Shown here piece by piece: positions 1 to 8,446 of a stretch of DNA of 64,000 bases (the stretch's first letter is position 1; the number at the start of each line of letters is the position of its first letter). The position numbers were made by a program, and so were the translations under genes. The notes under the pieces are model-generated. The model did no database searches. It was not told where the DNA came from and saw only the letters and a program-made list of their open reading frames with translations. The DNA is from Pyrococcus kukulkanii (GTDB lineage Archaea; Methanobacteriota_B; Thermococci; Thermococcales; Thermococcaceae): NCBI RefSeq assembly GCF_001577775.1, contig NZ_CP010835.1, positions 1,550,001 through 1,614,000 of the forward strand, written 5' to 3'.

Positions 1-528
1 CTCTTTTACGTGGAAGTACTTGAGGGGGCGGAGTTTTATTTGTATGGTTCTCCTTCCGTAAAGGGGGCTTTTGCGCCCGAGTAATTTTTCCATCATGCTT
101 ACCGAAGAGCCGATTAACACTAGCTTTACCTTAGAGTGCTGAAGGTACAAGTCCCAGGCTTTCTGAAGTAATGATGGAAAAGCCTTATAACTCTCCACGA
201 GGTATGGGAGTTCGTCGATAATTAGAACTACTTTTCCTTTATTTCCTACGTACTTGAACAGCTCGATCCAGTCTAAATTTGACCTTGCGAGGATTTCATC
301 TTTAAAGAATTCAGCAATTTTGCTTCTGAACTCTTTTAGGTTCTCATCAATTTCCCTTTCATCGGCCAGGAAGTATATTACGGGCTTGTCTTCGAATGCC
401 TTTAGGGCGAGTGCCGTCTTCCCTACTCTCCTCCTACCGTATATAACTATTAGCTCTGGCTTATCACTTTCCCAGGATTTCTCTAGTTCTTCTAGCTCCC
501 TTTTCCTATCAACAAATTGTTGAAACAT
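1..528 (-). CDS. Archaeal AAA-type ATPase, C-terminus beyond window
   Basis: Reading the minus strand from the ATG at 528 gives an open frame of 176 codons that runs off the left edge, so only the N-terminal part is visible. It shows a Walker A motif GRRRVGKT (about residues 31-38), a Walker B strand VVLIIDE (about 100-106) and a sensor-like GSS segment near residue 140. The N-terminal FVDRKRELEEL is typical of the archaeal ATPase family of STAND/AAA-like proteins, which often carry a C-terminal DUF234 domain. The missing C-terminus prevents finer assignment. It is divergent from the membrane gene at 592, and the short AT-rich gap must hold both promoters. Function is unknown; many relatives sit in mobile or defence-linked contexts. 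Confidence 0.85.
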   Translation of the reverse strand, partial: MFQQFVDRKRELEELEKSWESDKPELIVIYGRRRVGKTALALKAFEDKPVIYFLADEREIDENLKEFRSKIAEFFKDEILARSNLDWIELFKYVGNKGKVVLIIDELPYLVESYKAFPSLLQKAWDLYLQHSKVKLVLIGSSVSMMEKLLGRKSPLYGRRTIQIKLRPLKYFHVKE

Positions 529-591
529 GATTAGTCTAATCGTATTGCAACTTATAAACATTTATGAACCACCTAGGGATAGTTGGTAGAG

Positions 592-1371
592 ATGATCCCG
601 ATAATCACCTTCCTCCTGGTTGTACTCGTATCGGCGATAATAGTTAGGATAGGGGCTGTAGCGTTGGAGATGACCGGATTATCAAGAGATGTGGCCGCCT
701 TTCAAGCTCAGTCTGCTTTCTCAGGTGTTGGATTCACGACGAGTGAAAGTGAATACGTTGTTTCTCATCCCGTTAGGAGGAAGATAATAAGGATACTCAT
801 GCTCCTGGGGAGTGCTGGGATAACTTCAGCTATAGCCACGCTCGTTCTCAGCTTCACCGGCATTACTAGGGAGCAGGCGAGTTACAGGATAGTGGTTTTG
901 ATCGTGGGGCTCTTTGCCCTATACTTGTTTTTCCGATCTAAGTACATTGAAAGGTTAATGAGAAAAGCGATAAGAAGAATTTTAAAGAGATTTGCACCTT
1001 CGCTTAGGGTTCTCGATTACTCCCAGCTCCTGGGTATAACTAGGGGTTATTCCATAGCCCAGATAAAAGTTAAAAAGACGAGCTGGCTTGCGAACAGGTC
1101 GCTGAAAGAACTTCAGCTGGACAAGGAGGGAATACTAGTCTTGGGCATATACAGGAAGGTTGAAGGTAGGGAAGTCTACTTAGGTGCCCCCCACGGTAAC
1201 ACCGTAATACTCCCTGGAGATGTGGTAGTTCTGTATGGTCCAGAAGATGTTCTCACTTCTCTATCTAAGAGGATGAGGGGGGTTAAGGGTGAGAGGGAGC
1301 ACGAGGAGGCCATTAAGATGGCAGAAGTTAGAAGGATGCAGGAAGAGAAGGAGGCTGGGGTAAGTGTGTGA
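592..1371 (+). CDS. Membrane protein with C-terminal TrkA-C (RCK_C) domain, potassium-transport related
   Basis: About 259 residues. The N-terminal third has hydrophobic segments (residues 2-20, about 61-82 and 96-112) with a segment SAFSGVGFTT between the first two that resembles a cation-transporter pore loop. Residues about 140-230 look like a TrkA-C domain (IAQIKVKKTSWLANRSLKEL, then GDVVVLYGPEDVL), a regulatory domain of K+ channels and transporters. I chose ATG 592 rather than the in-frame TTG 583. TTG 583 has an AGGGAT-like site close upstream, so it is not excluded. The end overlaps the next gene by 8 bases, suggesting co-expression with the channel-like protein. The exact substrate is inferred. 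Confidence 0.75.
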   Translation: MIPIITFLLVVLVSAIIVRIGAVALEMTGLSRDVAAFQAQSAFSGVGFTTSESEYVVSHPVRRKIIRILMLLGSAGITSAIATLVLSFTGITREQASYRIVVLIVGLFALYLFFRSKYIERLMRKAIRRILKRFAPSLRVLDYSQLLGITRGYSIAQIKVKKTSWLANRSLKELQLDKEGILVLGIYRKVEGREVYLGAPHGNTVILPGDVVVLYGPEDVLTSLSKRMRGVKGEREHEEAIKMAEVRRMQEEKEAGVSV

Positions 1372-2806
1372 GTACGTCTATTCTAGTGGTAAGAAGTGTA
1401 GGAGAAAGGCCCTTAAGGGCTCGAAGTACTGCTCACTCCACATCCCATTTGAGGAAGGTGAATTGCTCTATGGTGAGAAGATTAAGGAGATAAAGAGGAG
1501 AGCTTTCGAGAGAGCACTTGAGAGAGGAGTCAGGCACTTTGAGGGAGTTCAGCTGTATGACGTCGTAATTATAGAGAAGGAGCTTAAAGAGGCCCTAATA
1601 TTTAGAAATTCCAAGATCAAGAGACTCATAATAGGAAAATCTAAGCTGAAGAACCTTACCCTTATAAACTCCGAAGTTGATTCCCTCGTGATCGTTGAAT
1701 CAACGATAGATTTTCTTTACGTTACCGGGGTTAACAGTTATGGGATAAGTATTTGCTCAGTTGACTTCAGGTCATCAATACTCATTAGGGACTCTTCGGT
1801 TAAGTACGTGATGATAAACTCCACAGAATTCAGGCCTGAGGAAGTTACAGCAGAGGAGGAGTTTGGTGAGCTCGGAAGAATGGCGGGAAGAATCGAGATT
1901 TCAAATCTTAGCGGCGTAAGAAGGATCGCCGTGAATTCAAGGTACCCTCTAATAGAAAGGCTAAGTAAGGAGCTTGGACTCCAGTTTAACGTTACTAAGA
2001 GACCGGTCAGGGCTCATATCTTGTACTTAGGGGCCATAAGGTTTGATGAAAGCCCCAGGTTCAAGAGACAGGTTAGGATATACATTAACAGGTTCTCAGG
2101 TCAGTTGCTAGTTGAGAACCTTGCTGTTCCTGGGCACGTTGAAGTTGTGAGTAGTAAGGTACGGTACCCTGAATTCGTTCATGTCACGATATACAATAAC
2201 CTTGTCCTCAGGAATTCCAAGCTCTACAGTGATGAAAACTGGAACTTGGCGTATCTGCCAAACTTATTGGCTGAACTTGAAGTTTACGGCTTTATAGTTA
2301 TAGAGAACTGCCAGTTTAACAATCCTTACCTAGCTGAAGTCTTCTATAGAATAGCCAGAACCACCTGGGAGGAAAGCGGCGATAAGGAGAAGGCAGATGA
2401 GTACTACTACCTGGAGATGCTTGCTAGGAGAAAGAGGGTTCTTCAACACTATAGAAAAGGTCCCAGGACACTCAAAAAGACATTCAGACTTCTTGAAGTG
2501 CTCTTCGAGTTCTTTTTTGCCGACTTAACGTGCAAATATGGAACGGACTGGAAGAGGCCGGTATTCCTTTGGTTGGCTTTAGTTATATTTGGCTTTCCCG
2601 TTCTCTATGCCTTAACCTCTTCAGTAACCCCCATTAATTCAAGCTTTGACTATATGTACTTCAGCATAGTTACGGCAACAACTCTGGGGTACGGTGATCT
2701 ACATCCAGTTGGTGTAGGAAAGGTCATTGCTTCGATTGAAGCAATCTTTGGAATGTTCATGTGGGCGGTCTTCCTTACGGTCTTTGCAAGGAAGTATATG
2801 AGGTGA
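1364..2806 (+). CDS. Two-TM potassium channel-like protein with N-terminal zinc-finger-like motif
   Basis: 480 residues, GTG start inside the end of the upstream gene. The C-terminus (about 395-480) has two membrane helices flanking TATTLGYGD (filter TLGYGD about 440-445), the K+ channel selectivity signature (Ion_trans_2 type). The N-terminus has cysteines and a histidine at C2, C12, C23 and H26, that is C-x9-C-x10-C-x2-H, which looks metal-binding. Residues about 70-330 are a run of short beta-strand units with recurrent I-x-x-S/L-x-I spacing, suggesting a right-handed beta-helix or pentapeptide-like solenoid. No RCK domain is present here; the neighbouring TrkA-C protein may supply one. 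Channel activity is well supported; gating by the N-terminal region is inference. Confidence 0.8.
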   Translation: MCEYVYSSGKKCRRKALKGSKYCSLHIPFEEGELLYGEKIKEIKRRAFERALERGVRHFEGVQLYDVVIIEKELKEALIFRNSKIKRLIIGKSKLKNLTLINSEVDSLVIVESTIDFLYVTGVNSYGISICSVDFRSSILIRDSSVKYVMINSTEFRPEEVTAEEEFGELGRMAGRIEISNLSGVRRIAVNSRYPLIERLSKELGLQFNVTKRPVRAHILYLGAIRFDESPRFKRQVRIYINRFSGQLLVENLAVPGHVEVVSSKVRYPEFVHVTIYNNLVLRNSKLYSDENWNLAYLPNLLAELEVYGFIVIENCQFNNPYLAEVFYRIARTTWEESGDKEKADEYYYLEMLARRKRVLQHYRKGPRTLKKTFRLLEVLFEFFFADLTCKYGTDWKRPVFLWLALVIFGFPVLYALTSSVTPINSSFDYMYFSIVTATTLGYGDLHPVGVGKVIASIEAIFGMFMWAVFLTVFARKYMR

Positions 2807-2811
2807 GAATT

Positions 2812-3939
2812 ATGATAGGCTTCATAGTGAATCCAATCGCTGGAATGGGTGGTAGAGTAGCCCTCAAGGGTACGGACGGTGTCCTTGAGGAGGCAATAAG
2901 AAGAGGGGCGAGGCCTGTAACCCCTGAACTGGCAAAGTTGTTCTTAAGCGAACTTAAAAATTACAATATTAAGATAAAATTCCTAACGGGCCCAGGTCCC
3001 CTGGGGGAGGATTATCTAAGGGAATTTAACTTCTCCCATGAGATAATTAGACATAGAGAGGTCGGGTTTAGGGACATTTATGGAGTAAAGGTTCCTGATA
3101 CGACGGCAGAAGATACTAAGAAGCTTGTCAAGGAAATGCTTGGCGAGGTGGATCTCATAGTATTTGCTGGCGGAGATGGAACGGCGAGGGATATAGCTGA
3201 AGTCGTTGATCTAAAAGTTCCCATCTTGGGCATCCCTACGGGTGTGAAGATGTTCTCTGGGGTTTTTGCAACATCTCCGGAGGATGCAGCAAGGGTTCTT
3301 GTGGAATTTCTAAAGGGAAATGCAAGTATTGAGAAAAGGCCTATATTGGACCTTGATGAAGATGCTTACAGAAGGGATGAGCTTAGAGCAAGGAAATTTT
3401 ATGAAGTTTTAACACCTGTCGTTGAAACGTTAGTTCAGGGTAGCAAAGAGGCCGTTAGGACAGAGGAAGAGGAAGATTTGGAGGCTTTAGCTGAAGCCGT
3501 TGCTGAAGATATCTTGGATAATGATGGGATTTACTTTTTGGGAGCTGGATCGACGATAAAGAGGATCAAGGATAAACTTGGCATAGATGGCACGTTGTTA
3601 GGAGTTGACGTGATCAGGGTGAAGGACGGGGGGGTGAAGTTGTTAGTTAAGGACGCTTCCGAAAAAGATCTATTGTCATTCCTTAAGGAGAGGCCTAAAG
3701 TAGTTGTAACGGTTATTGGTGGCCTTAACTTCCTATTTGGAAGGGGAAATCAGCAGTTCTCCCCAAGGGTGCTTAGCGAGATTAGCAAGGACGATGTTAT
3801 AGTGGTTGCCACACCCTCAAAGATTAGGGAAGGGATCGTTAGGGTCTATACTGGGGATAGAAATGTTGATGAGAAATTCAAAGGTTACATACGGGTTAGA
3901 GTGTCTCCTTGGATGGAGAGGCTTGTAAAAGTAATTTAA
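2812..3939 (+). CDS. ATP-NAD kinase family protein
   Basis: 375 residues starting at ATG 2812 after a GAGGTGA ribosome binding site that overlaps the stop of the channel gene. The N-terminal GFIVNPIAGMGG and FAGGDGTARD (about 119-127) are the nucleotide-binding signatures of the ATP-NAD/AcoX kinase superfamily. The C-terminal half (GIYFLGAGSTIKRI, then IGGLNFLFGRGNQQFSP) matches the extended archaeal subgroup, longer than the canonical NAD kinase of about 280 residues. Whether it phosphorylates NAD or another diol substrate cannot be read from the sequence, and archaea often encode a separate canonical NAD kinase. It probably belongs to the same transcription unit as the two upstream membrane genes. 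Confidence 0.8.
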   Translation: MIGFIVNPIAGMGGRVALKGTDGVLEEAIRRGARPVTPELAKLFLSELKNYNIKIKFLTGPGPLGEDYLREFNFSHEIIRHREVGFRDIYGVKVPDTTAEDTKKLVKEMLGEVDLIVFAGGDGTARDIAEVVDLKVPILGIPTGVKMFSGVFATSPEDAARVLVEFLKGNASIEKRPILDLDEDAYRRDELRARKFYEVLTPVVETLVQGSKEAVRTEEEEDLEALAEAVAEDILDNDGIYFLGAGSTIKRIKDKLGIDGTLLGVDVIRVKDGGVKLLVKDASEKDLLSFLKERPKVVVTVIGGLNFLFGRGNQQFSPRVLSEISKDDVIVVATPSKIREGIVRVYTGDRNVDEKFKGYIRVRVSPWMERLVKVI

Positions 3940-4052
3940 AGATAGCAGAAACATTTATTTTCGTAACGAAACACGGAGAAACACTTAGAAATGCCTACGG
4001 AACACGGTATTCCTTATTTTTGTTGGGCTTTTATGTTGTGTTGGTGATGGAT

Positions 4053-5168
4053 ATGAGGAAGGTATTTGGTGTATTAATTCCGGTGTTGTTAGTACTGAGC
4101 GGAGTTGGGGTTGCCCAAGTAAGTGCCGAGACACAGAGCTTGGTAATCTTAGTAAGTGACAATGAGGCTGATCTAACGCTTGCTCAAAAGGTTGGTGAGT
4201 TGCTAAATGCAACCGTCGTTGTAACGAAGTGGGGCATGTTTAACGAGTCAGTGATCTCCCAAATAGTCGACCTTAGCCCGGATATTGTTCTTATAATAGG
4301 TGGGCCTCTTGCAGTGGTTTCAGTATATAAAGATGAGTTGGAGAATCTTGGAATTAACGTTACGAGGATAGGCGGACAGGATAGAGTTGAGACTAACCAG
4401 GGTCTCATTGAGTTCCTGTTGGAAAACTATCCTGACACACTTAACAACGTAACCGTGGCAATAGCTTACGGATGGGACTATGCTGCAATGCTACATCTTA
4501 GAAACAAGGGCTGCATAATCCCGATCCTTGTAAAGAACGACACAGTAAATGAAACCATAGTGAAGCAGTTCAGGAATGTGGAGATAGTTAGGAGCAAGTT
4601 CAGTGAGAGAATAATGAAGAGGGTTAAGGAAAAGGTAGGGGTAAAAGTCAGGGAGGTAATTGCTAACATTACCTCTGAAGAAGCCAAGGAAGCCATTGAG
4701 GTAGCCCAGGAAAAAGTTACCCTTGCGGAAAGCATACTAGCTAATGTAACAAACCCAAGTGCTGAGAGGCTAGTGGAGTTAGCCAAGGAAAAGCTTGAAC
4801 TTGCGAAGAAAGCTTACGAAGAGGGCAAGTATGGGGAAGCATTTGGCCTGGCCGTTGCATCAAGGAGGCTCGCTGAAGTAGTTATTAGCTATTCAACTAA
4901 GGAATTTGAAAGGAGCATGAAGATGAACTATGTTATGAGGCTTAGGCTTAGGATAAGGGTTCTTGAGAGGGTAATGCTAAGACTTGAAGCGGGTGGAGCT
5001 AACGTCTCTATCGAAAAGGAGCTCTTGGAGCAGGCAAAAATGGCACTAAAGAATGGAGACATAGGGAAGGCGAAGATGCTCATAGAGGAAATCGAAAAAG
5101 GTCTAAGAGAGAAAATCAAGGAAAAAAGGATAAATAGGGGGAAAGGAAAGAAGATAGGAGGGAGGTGA
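4053..5168 (+). CDS. Secreted protein with CW_binding_2-like domain and helical C-terminus, paralogue 1
   Basis: 371 residues from ATG 4053, preceded by GGTGAT. A signal peptide is evident (MRKVFGVLIPVLLVLSGVGV, then AQVSAE). Residues about 28-180 contain SDNEADLTLAQKVGELLNA, IIGGPLAVV and GGQDRVETN, the pattern of the cell-wall-binding repeat 2 family of putative surface-anchoring modules. The remainder (about 195-371) is charged, helical and probably coiled-coil or TPR-like, ending in a Lys/Arg-rich tail. A close paralogue follows 3 bases after the stop. The role is unknown; extracellular or S-layer association is inferred from the signal peptide and domain. The 113-base upstream gap carries an AT-rich stretch near 3950-3962 that could be a promoter. 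Confidence 0.75.
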   Translation: MRKVFGVLIPVLLVLSGVGVAQVSAETQSLVILVSDNEADLTLAQKVGELLNATVVVTKWGMFNESVISQIVDLSPDIVLIIGGPLAVVSVYKDELENLGINVTRIGGQDRVETNQGLIEFLLENYPDTLNNVTVAIAYGWDYAAMLHLRNKGCIIPILVKNDTVNETIVKQFRNVEIVRSKFSERIMKRVKEKVGVKVREVIANITSEEAKEAIEVAQEKVTLAESILANVTNPSAERLVELAKEKLELAKKAYEEGKYGEAFGLAVASRRLAEVVISYSTKEFERSMKMNYVMRLRLRIRVLERVMLRLEAGGANVSIEKELLEQAKMALKNGDIGKAKMLIEEIEKGLREKIKEKRINRGKGKKIGGR

Positions 5169-5171
5169 GCG

Positions 5172-6245
5172 ATGAAAAGCTTTTTGCCTTTGGTCTTAAC
5201 TTTTATAATTTTGGCATCTGCCATACCGAGTAGTGTCGCTCAGGCTCAGAACCTAATAATTTTTGTGAGCGATAATGAGGCTGATTTAACTATTGCGGCG
5301 AAGGTTAGCGAGCTCTTAAACGCTGAACTAGTCGTGACTCCATGGGGTATTTACGATCCCAATGTCAGTGCAAAGATAATTGATATGGATCCCAGTTTGG
5401 TAATAATAATTGGTGGACCTGTTGCTGTTGTTGACAGGTATTCTGAGGATTTTCAGAGTTTTGGAGTTTCATATACGAGGCTTTATGGGGAAAATAGAGT
5501 CGAGACTGCAATGAAAGTCATTGAGTTCATAAAGAAGGATTATCCAGATATTCTAAGGGGAGCTAAATTCTTTGCCGTTTATGGGTGGGATCTTGGTGGA
5601 ATATTAAGGTTGAGGGAAATTATGAAGGAAGATAAGAGTGTAATCCCTGTGTTCGTTGGACCAAACACAACTAACCTTCCAGTAACCATCAGCGGTGTAA
5701 TTGTCACTAGCAATTCTGAAAAGATTATGGGGAGGTTTAAAGTGGGAAATGTTAGGGTAATTCAGGCTAAGATAACTAGGGATGTAGCATTGAAGGCTAT
5801 TGAATATGCCCAAATGGCAATAGAGAATGCCAAAGAGGTATCTGGGGATCAAGAATTATTGAATTCTGCAATGACTCTTTTCGATCTCGCTAAAAAAGCT
5901 TTCTCTGAGGGAGACTATGAGAAAGCGTATGCCCTTGCATTTGCATCTCTAGCAAAAGCTCAGAAAACTATCGTGCTTGGCAATGTTGGTAAAGACTCGA
6001 CCCTGGTCATGAAGCTGAAGTCTCAGCTTAGGCTGATGTGGGCACTAGTCTTTAGGTTGGAGGTGAAGGGGCAGGACGTTTCCCAGGCAACCTATTATCT
6101 TAAGCTGGCTGAGAAGGCCTTAGAGGAAGGAAAAATAGACGAAGCCATAATATACCTAGAGAAAGCTAAGGATAGTCTAAAAGAGAGAGTCAAAGGTAGG
6201 ATGAAGTGGGAACCTGTAAGGGGCAGGGGAAGAGGAAGACCATAG
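5172..6245 (+). CDS. Secreted protein with CW_binding_2-like domain and helical C-terminus, paralogue 2
   Basis: 357 residues; the ATG follows GGAGGTGA that overlaps the stop of paralogue 1. The architecture repeats that of its neighbour: signal peptide (about 1-24), SDNEADLTIAAKVSELLNA, IIGGPVAVV, GENRVETAM, then a helical region with EAIIYLEKAKDSLKE and a basic Gly/Arg-rich tail (GRGRGR). The arrangement indicates tandem duplication followed by divergence, with the same operon giving both products. Similar C-terminal helices could pair with each other, which is speculation. No enzymatic motif was recognised. It ends directly against the convergent GTPase gene with no gap. Confidence 0.75.
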   Translation: MKSFLPLVLTFIILASAIPSSVAQAQNLIIFVSDNEADLTIAAKVSELLNAELVVTPWGIYDPNVSAKIIDMDPSLVIIIGGPVAVVDRYSEDFQSFGVSYTRLYGENRVETAMKVIEFIKKDYPDILRGAKFFAVYGWDLGGILRLREIMKEDKSVIPVFVGPNTTNLPVTISGVIVTSNSEKIMGRFKVGNVRVIQAKITRDVALKAIEYAQMAIENAKEVSGDQELLNSAMTLFDLAKKAFSEGDYEKAYALAFASLAKAQKTIVLGNVGKDSTLVMKLKSQLRLMWALVFRLEVKGQDVSQATYYLKLAEKALEEGKIDEAIIYLEKAKDSLKERVKGRMKWEPVRGRGRGRP

Positions 6246-7409
6246 TCACCTAGCATGAATTTCTACGATGTCGCCATCCTCTAGAACGTGATCCGGGCCA
6301 ACTCTTTGTCCTGGGAACTTTACACTTTTTCCCCAAACTCTTGCGTATCTGAAGTTTTTCACTAAATCCTTGTGAATTCTCTCAGCAACATCCAGAACTG
6401 TTGCTCCCCTCTTCAATGCGATTGGAGGATATGCAGGCTCTTCCCCAGGACTCTTTGTGAAAACCCTAATTATATCAGCAACTTCATATAGAGCTTCTTT
6501 AACTGCCTCCAAATTTATTTTCTTTTTAGCGGAGACAGGAACAATCTTGAATTTATCTCCATATGTTTTGACTAACTTTTCATAATTCTCCTTGCTTCCT
6601 GGGGCATCTCCTTTATTTGCAATTATTATAGCCTTCCTCCAAACTAAACTGTCATCTAGAGCATCGGCAAATTCTTCCAAGGTTACGGGCTCCTTGACAG
6701 TTATTTCCGCTGAATGTATCTTTTCTTCTCTAAGCATCTTCATTACTTCATTTATATCTCCCTTTATGTTTTCAGCCCCATTTATCACTATTCCCCCGCT
6801 TGGAGTCTTTCTGATTTCTATCCTTGGTCTTCTCTTGTTTACTTTGATTCCTGCTCTCTCAAACTCTCTGAGCAAGATTTCCATTTGCTTAATTGGATCT
6901 TCGCTCAGGTCAACAACTATCGCTATTGCGTCGGCATTTCTTATAACTGCTAAGAGCTGAGGTCCCATACCTTTTCCTAATGCCGCCCCTTCCAGCAACC
7001 CAGGAACTTCTACAAGCTGTATTTGTACATCCCTATACTTCATCATTGCAGGAATAGGTTCTGTTGTTGTGAATGGATACTCAGCGCTCTCAACGTTGAC
7101 ACCGGTTAATGCTCTAAGAAGTTCAGATTTTCCAACGTTTGGTAGTCCGGCTAGGACTATCTGAGCAGCTCCCTCTTTCTTTACGGCTAATGAATACCCT
7201 CCTCCCTTTTTCTGTTGCCTCTGCCTTTCTAATTCCTTCCTTAGCTCTGCCAGCTTTCTCTTTATCTGCAGTCTGAGCTTTTCGGTTCCCTTGTGTTTTG
7301 GAACTAAAGCGTACATCTTCTCAAGTGCCCTGATCTTCTCTGGAATAGTCTTGGCGTTCCTATACTCCTCTTCAGCCGCTAGGTACTCTGCCGTAACGTT
7401 CGTTGGCAT
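6246..7409 (-). CDS. OBG/DRG-family GTP-binding protein with TGS domain
   Basis: 387 residues. The N-terminus (1-70) is helical and charged. The G domain starts with G1 GLPNVGKS (88-95), a PFTT switch I near 113, G3 EVPGLLEG near 134 and a NKGD specificity motif near 254. The C-terminus is a TGS domain ending VLEDGDIVEIHAR. This matches archaeal homologues of eukaryotic DRG proteins, ribosome-associated translational GTPases. The ATG follows a short leader, and the promoter region is shared with the divergent gene at 7505. Length and domain order are normal for the family. The precise target on the ribosome is not shown here. Confidence 0.9.
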   Translation of the reverse strand: MPTNVTAEYLAAEEEYRNAKTIPEKIRALEKMYALVPKHKGTEKLRLQIKRKLAELRKELERQRQQKKGGGYSLAVKKEGAAQIVLAGLPNVGKSELLRALTGVNVESAEYPFTTTEPIPAMMKYRDVQIQLVEVPGLLEGAALGKGMGPQLLAVIRNADAIAIVVDLSEDPIKQMEILLREFERAGIKVNKRRPRIEIRKTPSGGIVINGAENIKGDINEVMKMLREEKIHSAEITVKEPVTLEEFADALDDSLVWRKAIIIANKGDAPGSKENYEKLVKTYGDKFKIVPVSAKKKINLEAVKEALYEVADIIRVFTKSPGEEPAYPPIALKRGATVLDVAERIHKDLVKNFRYARVWGKSVKFPGQRVGPDHVLEDGDIVEIHAR

Positions 7410-7504
7410 CTCTGCTCCCGAAGTCTCTTTCCCAATCGGTTTTATAAAATTGAGGTCGAAAAGTTTAAAGTAAGCTTTGGTTATTATATCCCGAGGTGAG
7501 AACC

Positions 7505-8182
7505 ATGGTAAAGGTGAAGTTCCTGGGGCATGCCGCGTTTTACATTGAGGGGAGCAAGAAGATACTCATCGATCCATTTTTGAACGGCAACCCACAGGCC
7601 GCGGCCAAGCCCGAGGACTTTAGGGATGTTGACCTGATCTTAGTTACACACGCCCATGGAGATCACCTTGGAGACGCGGGAGAGATAGCAAAGCTCAGCG
7701 GGGCGAAGGTAGTTGCGATGTACGACATAGCGAACTACATCAGCGAGAAGTACAGGGGGGTTGAGACCGTTGGAATGAACTATGGGCCAACGGAGGTGGA
7801 TGGTGTTAAGATCGTTCAAGTTCCAGCGTGGCACTCAAGTAGCGATGGAAAGTACAGCATAGGAAATGCCTGCGGTTACATAGTTGAGATCGATGGCGTG
7901 AAGATATATCACGCCGGAGACACCTTCGTGTTTAGGGATATGGAGCTTTTCGCTGAGCTCTACGGGCCAATTGACGTTGCCTTACTCCCAATAGGTGGAC
8001 ACTTCACGATGGGGCCAAAGGAGGCCGCTAAGGCTGTAGAGTTGCTCAAGCCCAAGTACGTAGTCCCAATGCACTACAACACCTGGCCGCCGATAGCCGC
8101 TGATCCAGAGGAGTTCAAGAAGTTGGTGGGAGAAAAGGCAAAGGTAGTTATACTCAAGCCTGGAGAGGAATTAGAACTTTAA
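7505..8182 (+). CDS. UPF0173-type metal-dependent hydrolase (metallo-beta-lactamase fold)
   Basis: 225 residues. ATG 7505 follows GAGGTGA; an in-frame GTG at 7496 lies within that site and is rejected. The motif THAHGDH (48-54) is the HxHxDH dinuclear metal site of the metallo-beta-lactamase fold, followed by further ligands in the segments HAGDT and PMHYNTWP. The family is widespread and lacks an assigned substrate. The gene overlaps the convergent UPF0235 gene by about a dozen bases at the 3' end. A TATA-like ttattatat occurs about 20 bases upstream of the start. Confidence 0.88.
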   Translation: MVKVKFLGHAAFYIEGSKKILIDPFLNGNPQAAAKPEDFRDVDLILVTHAHGDHLGDAGEIAKLSGAKVVAMYDIANYISEKYRGVETVGMNYGPTEVDGVKIVQVPAWHSSSDGKYSIGNACGYIVEIDGVKIYHAGDTFVFRDMELFAELYGPIDVALLPIGGHFTMGPKEAAKAVELLKPKYVVPMHYNTWPPIAADPEEFKKLVGEKAKVVILKPGEELEL

Positions 8183-8446
8183 TGCTCTTTTGACTTCTTC
8201 TATCTTTAGTTTTACGAGGATATCCTTCTCCCTTGAAGTTTCCCCCCTAATTATCTCTACTTCTGCACCAAAGAATCTTGAGAGAAACTTGACTAGTTCC
8301 TTGTTAGCTTTTCCTCCTACTGGAGGGGCTTTAACGCTCACTTTCAGCCTATTTCTCCATGGATCTATGCCTTCTATTTTGTTTTCTTTTGCATTTGGCT
8401 TAACTATAATCTGAATAATTGTTCCTTTTCCAGTTTCTTTAAGCAT
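8171..8446 (-). CDS. UPF0235 (DUF167, YggU-like) protein
   Basis: 91 residues from ATG 8446, chosen because GGTGAGG lies just upstream; a longer in-frame start at 8470 lies deep inside ftsY. The motif [15 protein letters not shown] followed by [22 protein letters not shown] is diagnostic of the DUF167 family (basic pocket, no known activity). It overlaps the 3' end of ftsY by 8 bases, so translation is likely coupled to ftsY. Function unknown. Confidence 0.88.
   Translation of the reverse strand: MLKETGKGTIIQIIVKPNAKENKIEGIDPWRNRLKVSVKAPPVGGKANKELVKFLSRFFGAEVEIIRGETSREKDILVKLKIEEVKRALKF

Noticed and set aside
592-3939. Possible mobile or defence island from the ATPase and channel genes
   Set aside because: No transposase, integrase, repeats or tRNA-linked attachment duplication were seen; codon use looks native.
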